Part shown: positions 14,991-22,054 of the stretch, in pieces
Layout: each line of letters starts with the position of its first letter
Position numbering within the stretch: the first letter of the stretch is position 1
IMG/VR virus record: IMGVR_UViG_3300046559_000319
Span: 1 to 24,572 of that record
Strand: one strand, 5' to 3'
From: a virus
Length of the DNA stretch: 24,572 bases
Position numbers and translations under genes: made by a program
Notes under the pieces: generated by a model
Database searches by the model: none
The model's input: only the letters and a program-made list of their open reading frames with translations
What the model was told of the DNA's origin: nothing

Positions 14991-15604
14991 GCTGCTAGCA
15001 GCCACGCCACGATGGCGGCGGCCTCGTCGTCGTCATGTTGTCCGATAGCGGCGCCGCGGATATTGCCGATCACGCCGAAGCCTTGGCCGCGCACGACGGC
15101 GTTGCCCGAACCATCGGCATCAAGCCCTTTGAACACCGCGACTGCCGCACCGGCTTGGCCGCGTTCGCCGGATGCCGCCGCCTTGAGCGCCAGCCGCGCC
15201 GCGCTGCGTCCGGCAACACCGGCCGCGCCCGCGGCATCGGCGCGGATGTGGCGCAGCACCGCGGCGCCGTTACTGGCGGCAACGACGACACCGTGCGCCT
15301 CGCCCCAGAGCGCGGGTAGAACCGCATAGCCATAACCCTCGACCGTTTCCGGCTGCAGCGGCCGGCGATAACCGCCGCCGATGATGACACCGATAACTGC
15401 CGGCTGAACGGCGGCATCAAGTTGATCGAGCGCACCGGCCACCTCGACGACAATGACGGTGCCGACAACCGCGACAACCGCATCAATCCGGTCGGTTGCA
15501 CTGGCCGCCTCGACTACATCTGCGTCGATGCAGACGACCCGCCCGTCCGCAGTGACGCAAAGTGTATCCGCAGTCCAGAGCGTAGAGTCGGCGCTAACTG
15601 TCAT
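14987..15604 (-). CDS. Ala/Val/Asp-rich protein in fibre cassette, function unknown
   Basis: A 205-aa protein coupled on both sides by ATGA overlaps. The N-terminal 40 residues are strand-like and hydrophilic (WTADTLCVTADGRVVCIDAD). Then come low-complexity blocks with EAASATDRIDAVVAVVG and VEVAGALDQLDAAVQPAVIG, the same style of repeat as in the 142-aa protein at 2950-3378. The C-terminal half is rich in Ala and Gly (VVVAASNGAAVLRHIRADAA; AGVAGRSAARLALKAAASGE). It has no membrane helix that would survive the Asp/Glu content and no catalytic motif. The high alanine content makes shadow coding worth considering, but the two ATGA junctions and the fit between neighbours argue for a real gene. 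A fibre-associated structural role is inferred from the neighbours only. Confidence 0.75.
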   Translation of the reverse strand: MTVSADSTLWTADTLCVTADGRVVCIDADVVEAASATDRIDAVVAVVGTVIVVEVAGALDQLDAAVQPAVIGVIIGGGYRRPLQPETVEGYGYAVLPALWGEAHGVVVAASNGAAVLRHIRADAAGAAGVAGRSAARLALKAAASGERGQAGAAVAVFKGLDADGSGNAVVRGQGFGVIGNIRGAAIGQHDDDEAAAIVAWLLAA

Positions 15605-17223
15605 CTAATATTTGCTGACGCGGCCGTTCCTTCCAGCACCTCGATGCGCGCCATCGCCTCCTGCAATGCTTTGGTCAGCGCAGCGATCAGCGTAAACGGA
15701 TTAGGCGACTGGATGCTGTCAGGGCTGTCCTTGACGGCGGTTGCGGCGCTCGGCGTCAGCGTCTCTTGCAGTTCATGCGCGACGAAGCCCCAGCGCTCGA
15801 TGTCGTCGGCCTCAAACATCGGCCCGGTGGCGACCTCGCGCGGCTTGGCCTTGGGATTGTCTTCGGCCTCTTGGCGCGCCTTCAGTGTTTCACTGGCGAT
15901 GTGCTTGATGTGCGACGGCGGCGAGAACTGCGCTTGCGTGTATTTGATCGGGCGCAATGCCTTCACGGTTTCCCACATCTCGGGGAGGTCGGCGACATCC
16001 TTCTTGATGCGATAGTCAGAAGTGAACGCTAAAGTACCTGCAAAAGTCGTATTCACGTAAGCTAGTAGATTGGAAGAGTTCCAGAACAAATTCCAATAAT
16101 TGGCATCAACGGCGTTATTGTCGCCTCGCTTACTCGAAAACCCGCAGCTCACTCCGTCCGTTGGAATATGACCTGGGGCAATTAACGGACCTCCAGCGAG
16201 ATTGAAGCTGGTGCCGTCGTACTGCAAGAATTTGGCGCCGCTAGAACCGAAGTAATAGGTGCCTGTTGTTGTCGTCTTGGCGGCCATGATGTCGCTATCG
16301 ACGATGAATGTGAGGGCACCGAAAAGCGCGAAGTTGGTGCCGTCGTACTGCAGGAATTTGGTGCCGCCGTTACCGAAAAAATAAGTGCCGGTGGTGCTAT
16401 TGCCGGCCTGCACATTGCCGCTGACTGCTACATCGTGCGCGAAAGCAGCAAATCCATTCGAGCGGGTGATGCTGAACGGCGCGTCGATGAAATTTCCGCC
16501 ATCGCTGTACCTGAGAATGTCGAAATTTGAGCCGGCGTTCCCGCCAGTTTCGGAAATGGCATTACCGAGTTCTAGCTGCCAGCGATTTGTGCCGGTGGAT
16601 TGCCCGATAATGAGAGCACTGTCGGGTGAGCCGAGCTTATTGAGAGTTAAACCTGGAACAACCTTTGCGATGGTCAAATTGCCGGTCATGGTGTCGCCCG
16701 ACTTGACGATCCTCAGTGCGTCCTGACTGTCGACATAGGCCTGAGTTACGCCGCCGGCAGCACCCGTAACGGCCGCCAGCACTGGCGCATTTGGCAGCGT
16801 CCCACCGGACGCGGTAACGGCAACCGTGAATTCCCAATAGGTGGTTTTGTCGACCGGCGCGCCCGTGACATCAAACTTGACGTAATTGGTATTGTCGTTC
16901 TTATCCTGCAAAATCAACTTCGCGCCGGTTGTTGCGGCGGAAAGAAACTGTTTGATATTTATTCCGGATGACGTTGTCTGGCTGACCCACAGTTTGGTGG
17001 TCGATGCCTGCACTGCCTGATTAAAACGAACCTGCCCGGACAGCGGCGGCTCGGTGGTGGCGTTGTTGAACAGATACTGGATCGTGTTGCCGGTTGGCAC
17101 ATTGGCGGCAACGCCGGCATAAAGTTCGCTGAAGTTGCCATTGCACTTGTCGAACGATATGCGCAGTTGATCGCCGGTGCCGTCGTTTGCCACCGCGCCG
17201 ATGTTGATGATCTGCTGGGCCAT
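15601..17223 (-). CDS. Fibre protein with C-terminal S74 intramolecular chaperone domain
   Basis: A 540-aa protein. The N-terminus (INIGAVANDGTGDQLRISFD, then CNGNFSELYAGV) is the common docking head of phage fibres. The centre is Gly/Thr/Asn-rich and strand-like and contains TMTGNLTIAKVVPGLTLNKL, plus two copies of a 42-residue unit with KFLQYDGT. The C-terminus is an S74 autoprocessing chaperone: SDYRIKKDVADLPEMWETVK with the catalytic-type Ser and the Lys-rich strand, then RWGFVAHELQETLTPSA, then a trimer-forming helix (LIAALTKALQEAMARIEVLE). Such domains trimerise the fibre and cut themselves off at the Ser. The middle is more AT-rich than its neighbours, as in exchangeable receptor-binding genes. 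It is coupled by ATGA at both ends. The unusual point is its place between portal and connector. Confidence 0.92.
   Translation of the reverse strand: MAQQIINIGAVANDGTGDQLRISFDKCNGNFSELYAGVAANVPTGNTIQYLFNNATTEPPLSGQVRFNQAVQASTTKLWVSQTTSSGINIKQFLSAATTGAKLILQDKNDNTNYVKFDVTGAPVDKTTYWEFTVAVTASGGTLPNAPVLAAVTGAAGGVTQAYVDSQDALRIVKSGDTMTGNLTIAKVVPGLTLNKLGSPDSALIIGQSTGTNRWQLELGNAISETGGNAGSNFDILRYSDGGNFIDAPFSITRSNGFAAFAHDVAVSGNVQAGNSTTGTYFFGNGGTKFLQYDGTNFALFGALTFIVDSDIMAAKTTTTGTYYFGSSGAKFLQYDGTSFNLAGGPLIAPGHIPTDGVSCGFSSKRGDNNAVDANYWNLFWNSSNLLAYVNTTFAGTLAFTSDYRIKKDVADLPEMWETVKALRPIKYTQAQFSPPSHIKHIASETLKARQEAEDNPKAKPREVATGPMFEADDIERWGFVAHELQETLTPSAATAVKDSPDSIQSPNPFTLIAALTKALQEAMARIEVLEGTAASANIR
16204..16395 (-). 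repeat. In-frame direct repeat inside the S74 fibre gene
   Basis: Two similar copies of about 66 bases begin at 16204 and 16330, exactly 126 bases (42 codons) apart. Each encodes a unit with TTGTY-F/Y-FG, then KFLQYDGT and a Phe. The unit length and composition suggest one turn or one layer of a beta-structured fibre shaft, and a duplication that could vary in number between relatives. Confidence 0.75.
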
Positions 17224-17585
17224 CAGGGCATCGCCAACCGGAACGAGCGCAGCCGCACCGGGCTGTTGCGGTAGATCCTGGTGGTATTGAGCCGGATCAC
17301 GGCGCCGGAATTCTCGTCGCCGACATCGCAGGAAAACACCTCGCTGCCGTCGCGCGCCAGGATGCGCGCCACTGAGGCACTGCCCTCCGCGATGGCGGCA
17401 TCTTCCTCGGCAATCTTGTTAAGCACCAGTTCGCCGCCGGTGGCATCCTGCGCCGCCGGGTTGGACAGTTTCAACACGGCGAGAATTCCTTGATCGTCCG
17501 ACAATTGAATGCTGCCGCCATCCATCAGCCCTGCCAGCACATTGAGCATGGCGTTTCTCGCCTCGTCGGACAGGTTGAGGATCAT
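17223..17585 (-). CDS. Small conserved phage protein after portal, function unknown
   Basis: A 120-aa protein starting at ATG 17585 inside the portal stop (ATGA) and ending in an ATGA with the S74 fibre gene. A much longer reading in this frame exists but runs through the portal gene as an Arg/Ala-rich shadow. Parts: a helix (LSDEARNAMLNVLAGLMDGG), strands IQLSDDQGILAVLKLSNPAA and GGELVLNKI, then ASVARILARDGSEVFSCDVG, and a last strand set (VIRLNTTRIYRNSPVRLRSF). I recognise this arrangement, especially 'A-x-x-x-R-x-x-x-x-D-G-x-x-V-x-x-x-D-V-G ... L-N-T-T', from a widespread phage family that sits among tail-fibre or structural genes without assigned function. It may form a small beta-sandwich that decorates the virion or assists the fibre. 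Confidence 0.82.
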   Translation of the reverse strand: MILNLSDEARNAMLNVLAGLMDGGSIQLSDDQGILAVLKLSNPAAQDATGGELVLNKIAEEDAAIAEGSASVARILARDGSEVFSCDVGDENSGAVIRLNTTRIYRNSPVRLRSFRLAMP

Positions 17586-19225
17586 TCGTAGACCGGCACG
17601 AAGGCGCCACTCTCGTCGCGCTCGATGCGCGTGACCCGTGGTGACGGTGCGATCTCGCTGAGCGGCGGCAGTTCGTGCAGTTGCCGCGTTGCGCTGGCGA
17701 TCTGCTCGGCCAGTTCGGGCGGTAACCGGGCATTCTCGCCATTCTCGTCTGTTGGCCCCGGCTCGTCGTCGCGCGCGGCCTCGAGCCGGTTGGCCTCGAT
17801 CCGGTCGGCGACCATGCGCTGGAATTCGGCAATGCCGGTGCGCAGTTCGGCGATCATCGCCTGCGCCTGCACCTCGGATGCCGAAGGCTTGGGCGCCGGG
17901 TCCGGTGCGGTTGGCGGTGGCGGGGCGGGCGGCGCCGGGATCTTGCCGATCTGGCTCAACGGAACCACCTGCTGCTGCACGCGCGGCTCGTCGCCGAACT
18001 CGACGCTCTCCAGCCCTTCCATGTTGCGCGCCTCGTTGGGGGAATAGATGCCGCCCTGCACGCCGCGCGCCAGGCTGTCGATGCGATCCTTCATCGCCGA
18101 GCGCAGCAAGGCGGCAGTATCGAATTCCACATACTCGTCGGGCTGGCCGGTGAGGTTGAAGAGCAGGCCGAGCGCTTCCTCGATGTGGTTGAGCGCAAAG
18201 CCGAGCCCGCTGGAGACCCAGCGCTGCATCAAGAGTTCGGTCGAACTGTACGGACTGCCGCCGATGCCGAGGATCTGCAGCGGGATACTGAAGGCGAGCG
18301 CAATATGCTCGTTCGACAGTTTCAGCATCTCGGCAGTGGCGGCATCCTTGCCGCTTTCCGCCCACGGCTGCACCTTCAGGCCGGCGGTGAGGATCGGCGT
18401 GCCGCCCTTGTGCAGGCCCTTGGCCTGCTCGTTCCAGCGGTCGCGCAGCGCCTGCACCTGGTCCTTGTCGAGGGTGAGGTCGGTCGACAGCACCGCCGAC
18501 GGCCGCGCCTCGTTGAGGTAGTAGCGCAACTGCTGCTGGCCGATCGCGGCATTGACGCCGATGTCGCTATAGGCGGCGAGGATCGGGCTTTCGCCGATCA
18601 GCGGCACCGGCCAGCGGTTTTTCACCGTATGCAGCCGGACGTGCAGCACGTCGCGCTGCGGCACGATCAGCGGCTCGCCGCCGAGCCGCTTCTCGATCAC
18701 CTGGTTGCCGAACAACTGGTAGAAAATCTCGCCGTTGTTGCCGAGCCGCGGATAGGACAGCAACGGGTCCATCAGGTGCAATTCGTCGATCTCATAGCGC
18801 GAGTTGCGCAAGCCGAGCGCATAGGCGTTGCCGTGCAGGTAGAGCGCGCGGGTGGCGTTCAGCATGAAATCGCTGATCGACTGGTAGTCGTTGGGATGGC
18901 GCAGCAGCCGCGACAGTGCCGAGGTCTTGACGCGGTCGCGGCCGCCTTTGTCGTTCATCCGCCAGTGGTCGCCGGGGCACATCGCCACGGTCTGCGCATA
19001 GGCCGAGACGCAAGCCTCGACCATGGCTGACTGCGACGATGCGCCGACGACGTTGTAGCCGTTCTGCCACCAGTTCCAGCTGTCGCCGACATCGGCCGGC
19101 AACCAGCCACCGCTGACCGGCAGGAACCACGGCCCGGCATGGGCCTCGCCTTCGGCCTTGGTCACGAGCGTCGGAACGCCCCCGGCCTTGACGCGATAGC
19201 GAGGCTTGGCGGCCGGCTCAGTCAT
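17582..19225 (-). CDS. Portal protein (HK97 family)
   Basis: A 547-aa dodecameric ring protein through which DNA enters and leaves the head. Family signs in order are VEACVSAYAQTVAMCPGDHW near residues 67-90; LSRLLRHPNDYQSISDFMLN; the strand with GNAYALGLRNSRYEIDELHL; DVLHVRLH, then the PLIGESPILAAYSDIG motif; the long stem helix with NEARPSAVLSTD; and GTPILTAGLKVQPWAESGKD, followed by AFSIPLQILGIGG. The C-terminus is Pro-rich (PAPPAPPPPTAPDPAPKP) with a charged coiled coil, likely the part facing the head interior. The chosen ATG overlaps the previous stop (ATGACTGA); a GTG 27 bases upstream is possible but also lacks a good ribosome site. In HK97-type phages portal usually precedes protease and capsid; here it follows them. 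Confidence 0.93.
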   Translation of the reverse strand: MTEPAAKPRYRVKAGGVPTLVTKAEGEAHAGPWFLPVSGGWLPADVGDSWNWWQNGYNVVGASSQSAMVEACVSAYAQTVAMCPGDHWRMNDKGGRDRVKTSALSRLLRHPNDYQSISDFMLNATRALYLHGNAYALGLRNSRYEIDELHLMDPLLSYPRLGNNGEIFYQLFGNQVIEKRLGGEPLIVPQRDVLHVRLHTVKNRWPVPLIGESPILAAYSDIGVNAAIGQQQLRYYLNEARPSAVLSTDLTLDKDQVQALRDRWNEQAKGLHKGGTPILTAGLKVQPWAESGKDAATAEMLKLSNEHIALAFSIPLQILGIGGSPYSSTELLMQRWVSSGLGFALNHIEEALGLLFNLTGQPDEYVEFDTAALLRSAMKDRIDSLARGVQGGIYSPNEARNMEGLESVEFGDEPRVQQQVVPLSQIGKIPAPPAPPPPTAPDPAPKPSASEVQAQAMIAELRTGIAEFQRMVADRIEANRLEAARDDEPGPTDENGENARLPPELAEQIASATRQLHELPPLSEIAPSPRVTRIERDESGAFVPVYE

Positions 19226-19547
19226 GCGTGGTCGTGCGGGTCTGATAGGCACCGCGGCTGGCCGGCTTACCCTCGATCTGCCGCTTGTCGGTTGCTACCG
19301 GCGTGATGCCCGGATCGGGCGGTGAGCCATCCGGCTCGTGCTCGAGGACATGCACGCCGGAAGCGGCGAGGTCGTTCTCTTCCTGGGTCGGCGTGGGTTT
19401 CACGTCGCCGGCCACGCCACGCTGCTCGGCGTGGGCTTTCTCGCGCGCCTCTTTCTCCTCGGCCAGCCGCTTCCTGGTGGCTTCCTTGTGGGTTTCCGCC
19501 GCCTTGGCGCGTTCCTGTGCCTGATGTTCGGTGTTTTGTTCGGCCAT
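19218..19547 (-). CDS. Small highly charged protein between capsid and portal genes
   Basis: A 109-aa hydrophilic protein. Its first half is a charged helix or coiled coil (ERAKAAETHKEATRKRLAEE; KEAREKAHAEQRGVAG). Its second half is Pro/Asp-rich and probably disordered, with KPTPTQEENDLAASGVHVLE and EPDGSPPDPGIT, a motif that I recall from small proteins beside capsid genes in alphaproteobacterial phages. It has the best ribosome site in the head module: AGGAGG five bases before ATG 19547. A GTG six codons upstream lies before that site and was not chosen. Strong initiation suggests many copies, as for a scaffold-like, decoration or minor head protein; this is inference. The 40-base gap before it carries a near-palindrome resembling parS. 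Confidence 0.82.
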   Translation of the reverse strand: MAEQNTEHQAQERAKAAETHKEATRKRLAEEKEAREKAHAEQRGVAGDVKPTPTQEENDLAASGVHVLEHEPDGSPPDPGITPVATDKRQIEGKPASRGAYQTRTTTHD

Positions 19548-19557
19548 GATGGCCTCC

Positions 19558-19573
19558 TGTTTCACATGAAACT
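19558..19573. promoter_or_regulatory. parS-like 16-bp near-palindrome
   Basis: The plus strand reads TGTTTCACATGAAACT, in the 40-base gap after the capsid stop and just upstream of the AGGAGG of the next gene. It matches the conserved chromosomal ParB site (TGTTTCACGTGAAACA) at 14 of 16 positions. In mRNA the same bases can form a five-base-pair hairpin (GUUUC/GAAAC) immediately before the ribosome site. DNA operator, ParB site or mRNA hairpin cannot be separated from sequence alone. Confidence 0.35.
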
Positions 19574-19587
19574 TCTAGATGGCAACT

Positions 19588-21741
19588 TTACCAGGTCACG
19601 CCAGCCGACCACGCCACCACACCGGCGCGCCGGATGGTCCAGTTGCACGGCAGGATTAACCGAAGGGCGAGCGAATCGGTCTGCCACATCGACTTGACCG
19701 GCGCCGCCACGGTGGCGGGCGAACCGGGCGTGCCGATGTCAAGCGGTGTGGTGTCTTCCATATGTAAGCTCGCCTGATCGCTGATCTCAAACCTCGGCGC
19801 ATCGCCACCTACCGCCACGAAGTCGGCGGCATCGATGGCGATCACGGTGCCGAGCGGGACCGTGCCCGAGTCAATGACCGGCCAGCCGCCCAACTGTCCG
19901 GCCTGGATCTCGCTGCGATACGGGAACACGCCGGCGCCGGGAGCCGCAACATAGAGCGCACTGTTGATCTGTTGCGGGTTCATCAGCCAGACTGGGTTGC
20001 GCACGTTGCCCTTGGTGCCGGTCAGGAGCGCGCCAGAGATCGCCTTGATATCGCCGGTCAACGCCGCGAAACCGCCACCGGCGGTCGGTGTCAGTCCGGA
20101 CACGCCGTTGAGGATGCCGGCCGGGCGCACCGTGGTGGCCGGGTTGGCATCGAGCAGCACCGAGTCGAGCGAGATTGCGGTGTCTTCCTGCACGCCATCG
20201 CGCAGCAAGCCCTCGATCGCCGGTACGGAATGTTCCGACAATTCCCTGGTCCAGGTGGTGATCACCGCCATTTTCTTCGGCGTCAGGATCTGCGAGGTGA
20301 ACAGTCCCTGGCGAACCGGGATCGGCAAGCCTTCACCGACGAACGAGCCGGCGATGGTCGGCGTCGTGGCCCGCGTCGGGATCGAGATTTTGCCGGCGGT
20401 GCCGAAACTCAGCGACAGGCCCTTGCCGGCGAGCCGCGGAAACACCGCTTTCGGATAGAGCACTTCCATGAAGGCGGTGAACAGCGTCTGCGCCAACTCG
20501 GCGGCCCAGCCGGTCTGCGTCGTGGTGGCGATCGTGGAAGCGGCGCGGGCCGAATATTCGAGCATGGCGCGGGTGGCCTCGTCGTCACCGTAGATTTCGC
20601 GCATCTTCTCGGCGCACGAAACCCGGTCGCGATGGGCGAGCAGCTGCACGGTGCCGGCCCGCACCAGGTGATCGATCGCGCTCAGTTGCTTGCGCGGCGG
20701 GGCACTGAACGGCCGGGTGGCCGAGATCTGCCGGGCGGGAACTGCGGGTGTGGGCGCACGGACCACCAGCGCGTGGCTGTTGTCGTCGGAGGTGGCGGCG
20801 AGATGGCGCTCGGCGTCGCGCAATCCGGCCAACGTGCGTTCTTCCAACGCAATCCGGTCTTTCAACTCGTCAGCGTGCCTGAGTTGCTCTTCGCTGACAT
20901 TGGCGTCGTCGGTCTTGGCCCAGTGGTCGTTGAGCTGGTCGCGCAGTCCATTCAACCGCTGCTCGGCAGCGGTAATCCGTTGAGCATACGACATCGTCGT
21001 ACCCTTCTCTGTATCTGATGAATTCCTGGCTTGCCCGCCGGTGAGCCCGCGCCGACGAGTGCCGTTGTCTTTGCCTTTCCCGGCGAAAACGACATCGATG
21101 GTGGCGGGCGAAATCTGCAGTGACTTGGCGATCGCCAGCGCATTCGGGTTGGCTGGCACCGAGACGAGGCTCGTCTCGATCAATTCGGCCTTGGTGAAGT
21201 ACATGCCGTCGGATTCCGGCCGCGGCTTGGAGCCCTTCGGGCGGAAGCCGACGCTGACCGCGCGCAGAATGCCGGCGTCGATCAGTTTGCGGATCTCGTC
21301 GATGCGCTCGCTGGTGCCGGCCGGCGCCAATTCGAGATGGCCGCGCAGCTGCTTGTCGACGACGCGGACATTGGTCCACTTGCCGATCGGCGCGTTGCTG
21401 TTATGGTTGAACAGTGCGATCGGGTTTTTCTGGAAGTTGCCGATGTCCCAGCCATCCGCCAGGATGATGTCCTGCAGGCGGTCGGGAGTTTCATCCGACA
21501 GCACAAACTCGCGGCCGTTGACCTGGCCGGTGTGGGTCTTGTGGCAGATGCCGGTGGTGCCGGACATGGCCATGTCGTCCTCGGCGGCGTCGTCATCCCA
21601 GATCAACTGACAGACGTTGAGATCGCCAACTTGATCGCCGCAGCGGTCCATGAATGCCTCGTAGGACTCGCCGTCGTTCGGATAAAGATCACCCTCTTCC
21701 AATCCGCCCACGTCCGAGCCCTGGCGCCGTTGTGTGCGCAT
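19588..21741 (-). CDS. Fused prohead protease and HK97-fold major capsid protein
   Basis: A 717-aa single frame. After a short acidic lead with ESYEAFMDRC and VCQLIWDDD, residues about 78-215 are an S78-type prohead protease: FQKNPIALFNHNSNAPIGKW with the His, RAVSVGFRPKG with the Ser, and AELIETSLVSVPANPNALAI. A linker follows, then from residue 250 a delta/scaffold-like coiled coil (QRLNGLRDQLNDHW; LKDRIALEERTLAGLRDAER). The HK97-fold capsid comes last (AAELAQTLFTAFMEVLYPKA; FVGEGLPIPVRQGLF; a late PVWLMNPQQINSALY; GWPVIDSGTVPLGTVIAIDA). Start 21741 has GAGGAGG five bases upstream; a longer reading overlaps the HNH gene and was rejected. The protease should cut the scaffold part off the shell protein after assembly. 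An internal ATG at 20994 with GAAGGG upstream may also give capsid alone. Confidence 0.93.
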   Translation of the reverse strand: MRTQRRQGSDVGGLEEGDLYPNDGESYEAFMDRCGDQVGDLNVCQLIWDDDAAEDDMAMSGTTGICHKTHTGQVNGREFVLSDETPDRLQDIILADGWDIGNFQKNPIALFNHNSNAPIGKWTNVRVVDKQLRGHLELAPAGTSERIDEIRKLIDAGILRAVSVGFRPKGSKPRPESDGMYFTKAELIETSLVSVPANPNALAIAKSLQISPATIDVVFAGKGKDNGTRRRGLTGGQARNSSDTEKGTTMSYAQRITAAEQRLNGLRDQLNDHWAKTDDANVSEEQLRHADELKDRIALEERTLAGLRDAERHLAATSDDNSHALVVRAPTPAVPARQISATRPFSAPPRKQLSAIDHLVRAGTVQLLAHRDRVSCAEKMREIYGDDEATRAMLEYSARAASTIATTTQTGWAAELAQTLFTAFMEVLYPKAVFPRLAGKGLSLSFGTAGKISIPTRATTPTIAGSFVGEGLPIPVRQGLFTSQILTPKKMAVITTWTRELSEHSVPAIEGLLRDGVQEDTAISLDSVLLDANPATTVRPAGILNGVSGLTPTAGGGFAALTGDIKAISGALLTGTKGNVRNPVWLMNPQQINSALYVAAPGAGVFPYRSEIQAGQLGGWPVIDSGTVPLGTVIAIDAADFVAVGGDAPRFEISDQASLHMEDTTPLDIGTPGSPATVAAPVKSMWQTDSLALRLILPCNWTIRRAGVVAWSAGVTW
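20992..21007 (-). promoter_or_regulatory. Internal ribosome site and ATG for a separate capsid product
   Basis: GAAGGG lies seven bases before an in-frame ATG (codon 250 of the fusion), exactly at the border between protease linker and capsid scaffold domain (MSYAQRITAAEQR). Use of it would make a 468-aa capsid precursor in excess over the protease fusion, similar in logic to the nested lambda C/Nu3 genes. Whether it is used is inferred. Confidence 0.5.
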
Positions 21742-21769
21742 GGCATCCTCCTCGCGGTGTTTTAAGAAT

Positions 21770-22051
21770 TCAGTTTTGGCGGTCGAGCGGCCAGCCGTCG
21801 GCATCGACGCCGGGGCGGTCGCGTTCCATCATCTTCTTCGTGGAATTGTGGCAGGTCTCGCAGAGCGACTGCAGCTTGCCGAGCACGAACTTGTCCCAAT
21901 TGCCGCGGTGCGGCTCGACGTGGTCGACGATGGTGGCGCGCACGACAAGGTGGCGGTCGGCGCAGAACTTACAGAGCGGATGCGCGCGCAATTGCGCCCG
22001 CCGCCGCCGTAGCCAGTAGGCGGTCGAGTAGAACTGATGCCAGTCGCCCAT
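21770..22051 (-). CDS. HNH endonuclease (packaging-associated)
   Basis: A 93-aa HNH nuclease. The zinc-binding CKFC and CETC pairs flank the core: VVRATIVDHVEPHRGNWDKF carries the conserved Asp-His and the Asn after Gly, and LQSLCETCHNSTKK carries the final His. The N-terminus (FYSTAYWLRRRRAQLRAHPL) is the usual Trp/Arg helix of terminase-linked HNH proteins. These proteins are found next to terminase and portal genes in many cos phages and, where tested, are needed together with terminase for end cutting and packaging. The gene starts three bases after the preceding stop and ends 28 bases before the protease-capsid ATG. A free-standing homing nuclease is less likely given its full coupling into the operon. 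Confidence 0.93.
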   Translation of the reverse strand: MGDWHQFYSTAYWLRRRRAQLRAHPLCKFCADRHLVVRATIVDHVEPHRGNWDKFVLGKLQSLCETCHNSTKKMMERDRPGVDADGWPLDRQN

Positions 22052-22054
22052 CGG

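Noticed and set aside
17586-18365. N-terminal extension of the 120-aa gene to 380 residues
   Set aside because: The added part is Arg/Ala/Gly-rich and lies wholly inside the portal gene in another frame; the ATG at 17585 fits the coupling rule.
19226-19252. Upstream GTG start for portal
   Set aside because: It has no better ribosome site and would overlap the preceding gene by 35 bases instead of 8; left as an alternative only.
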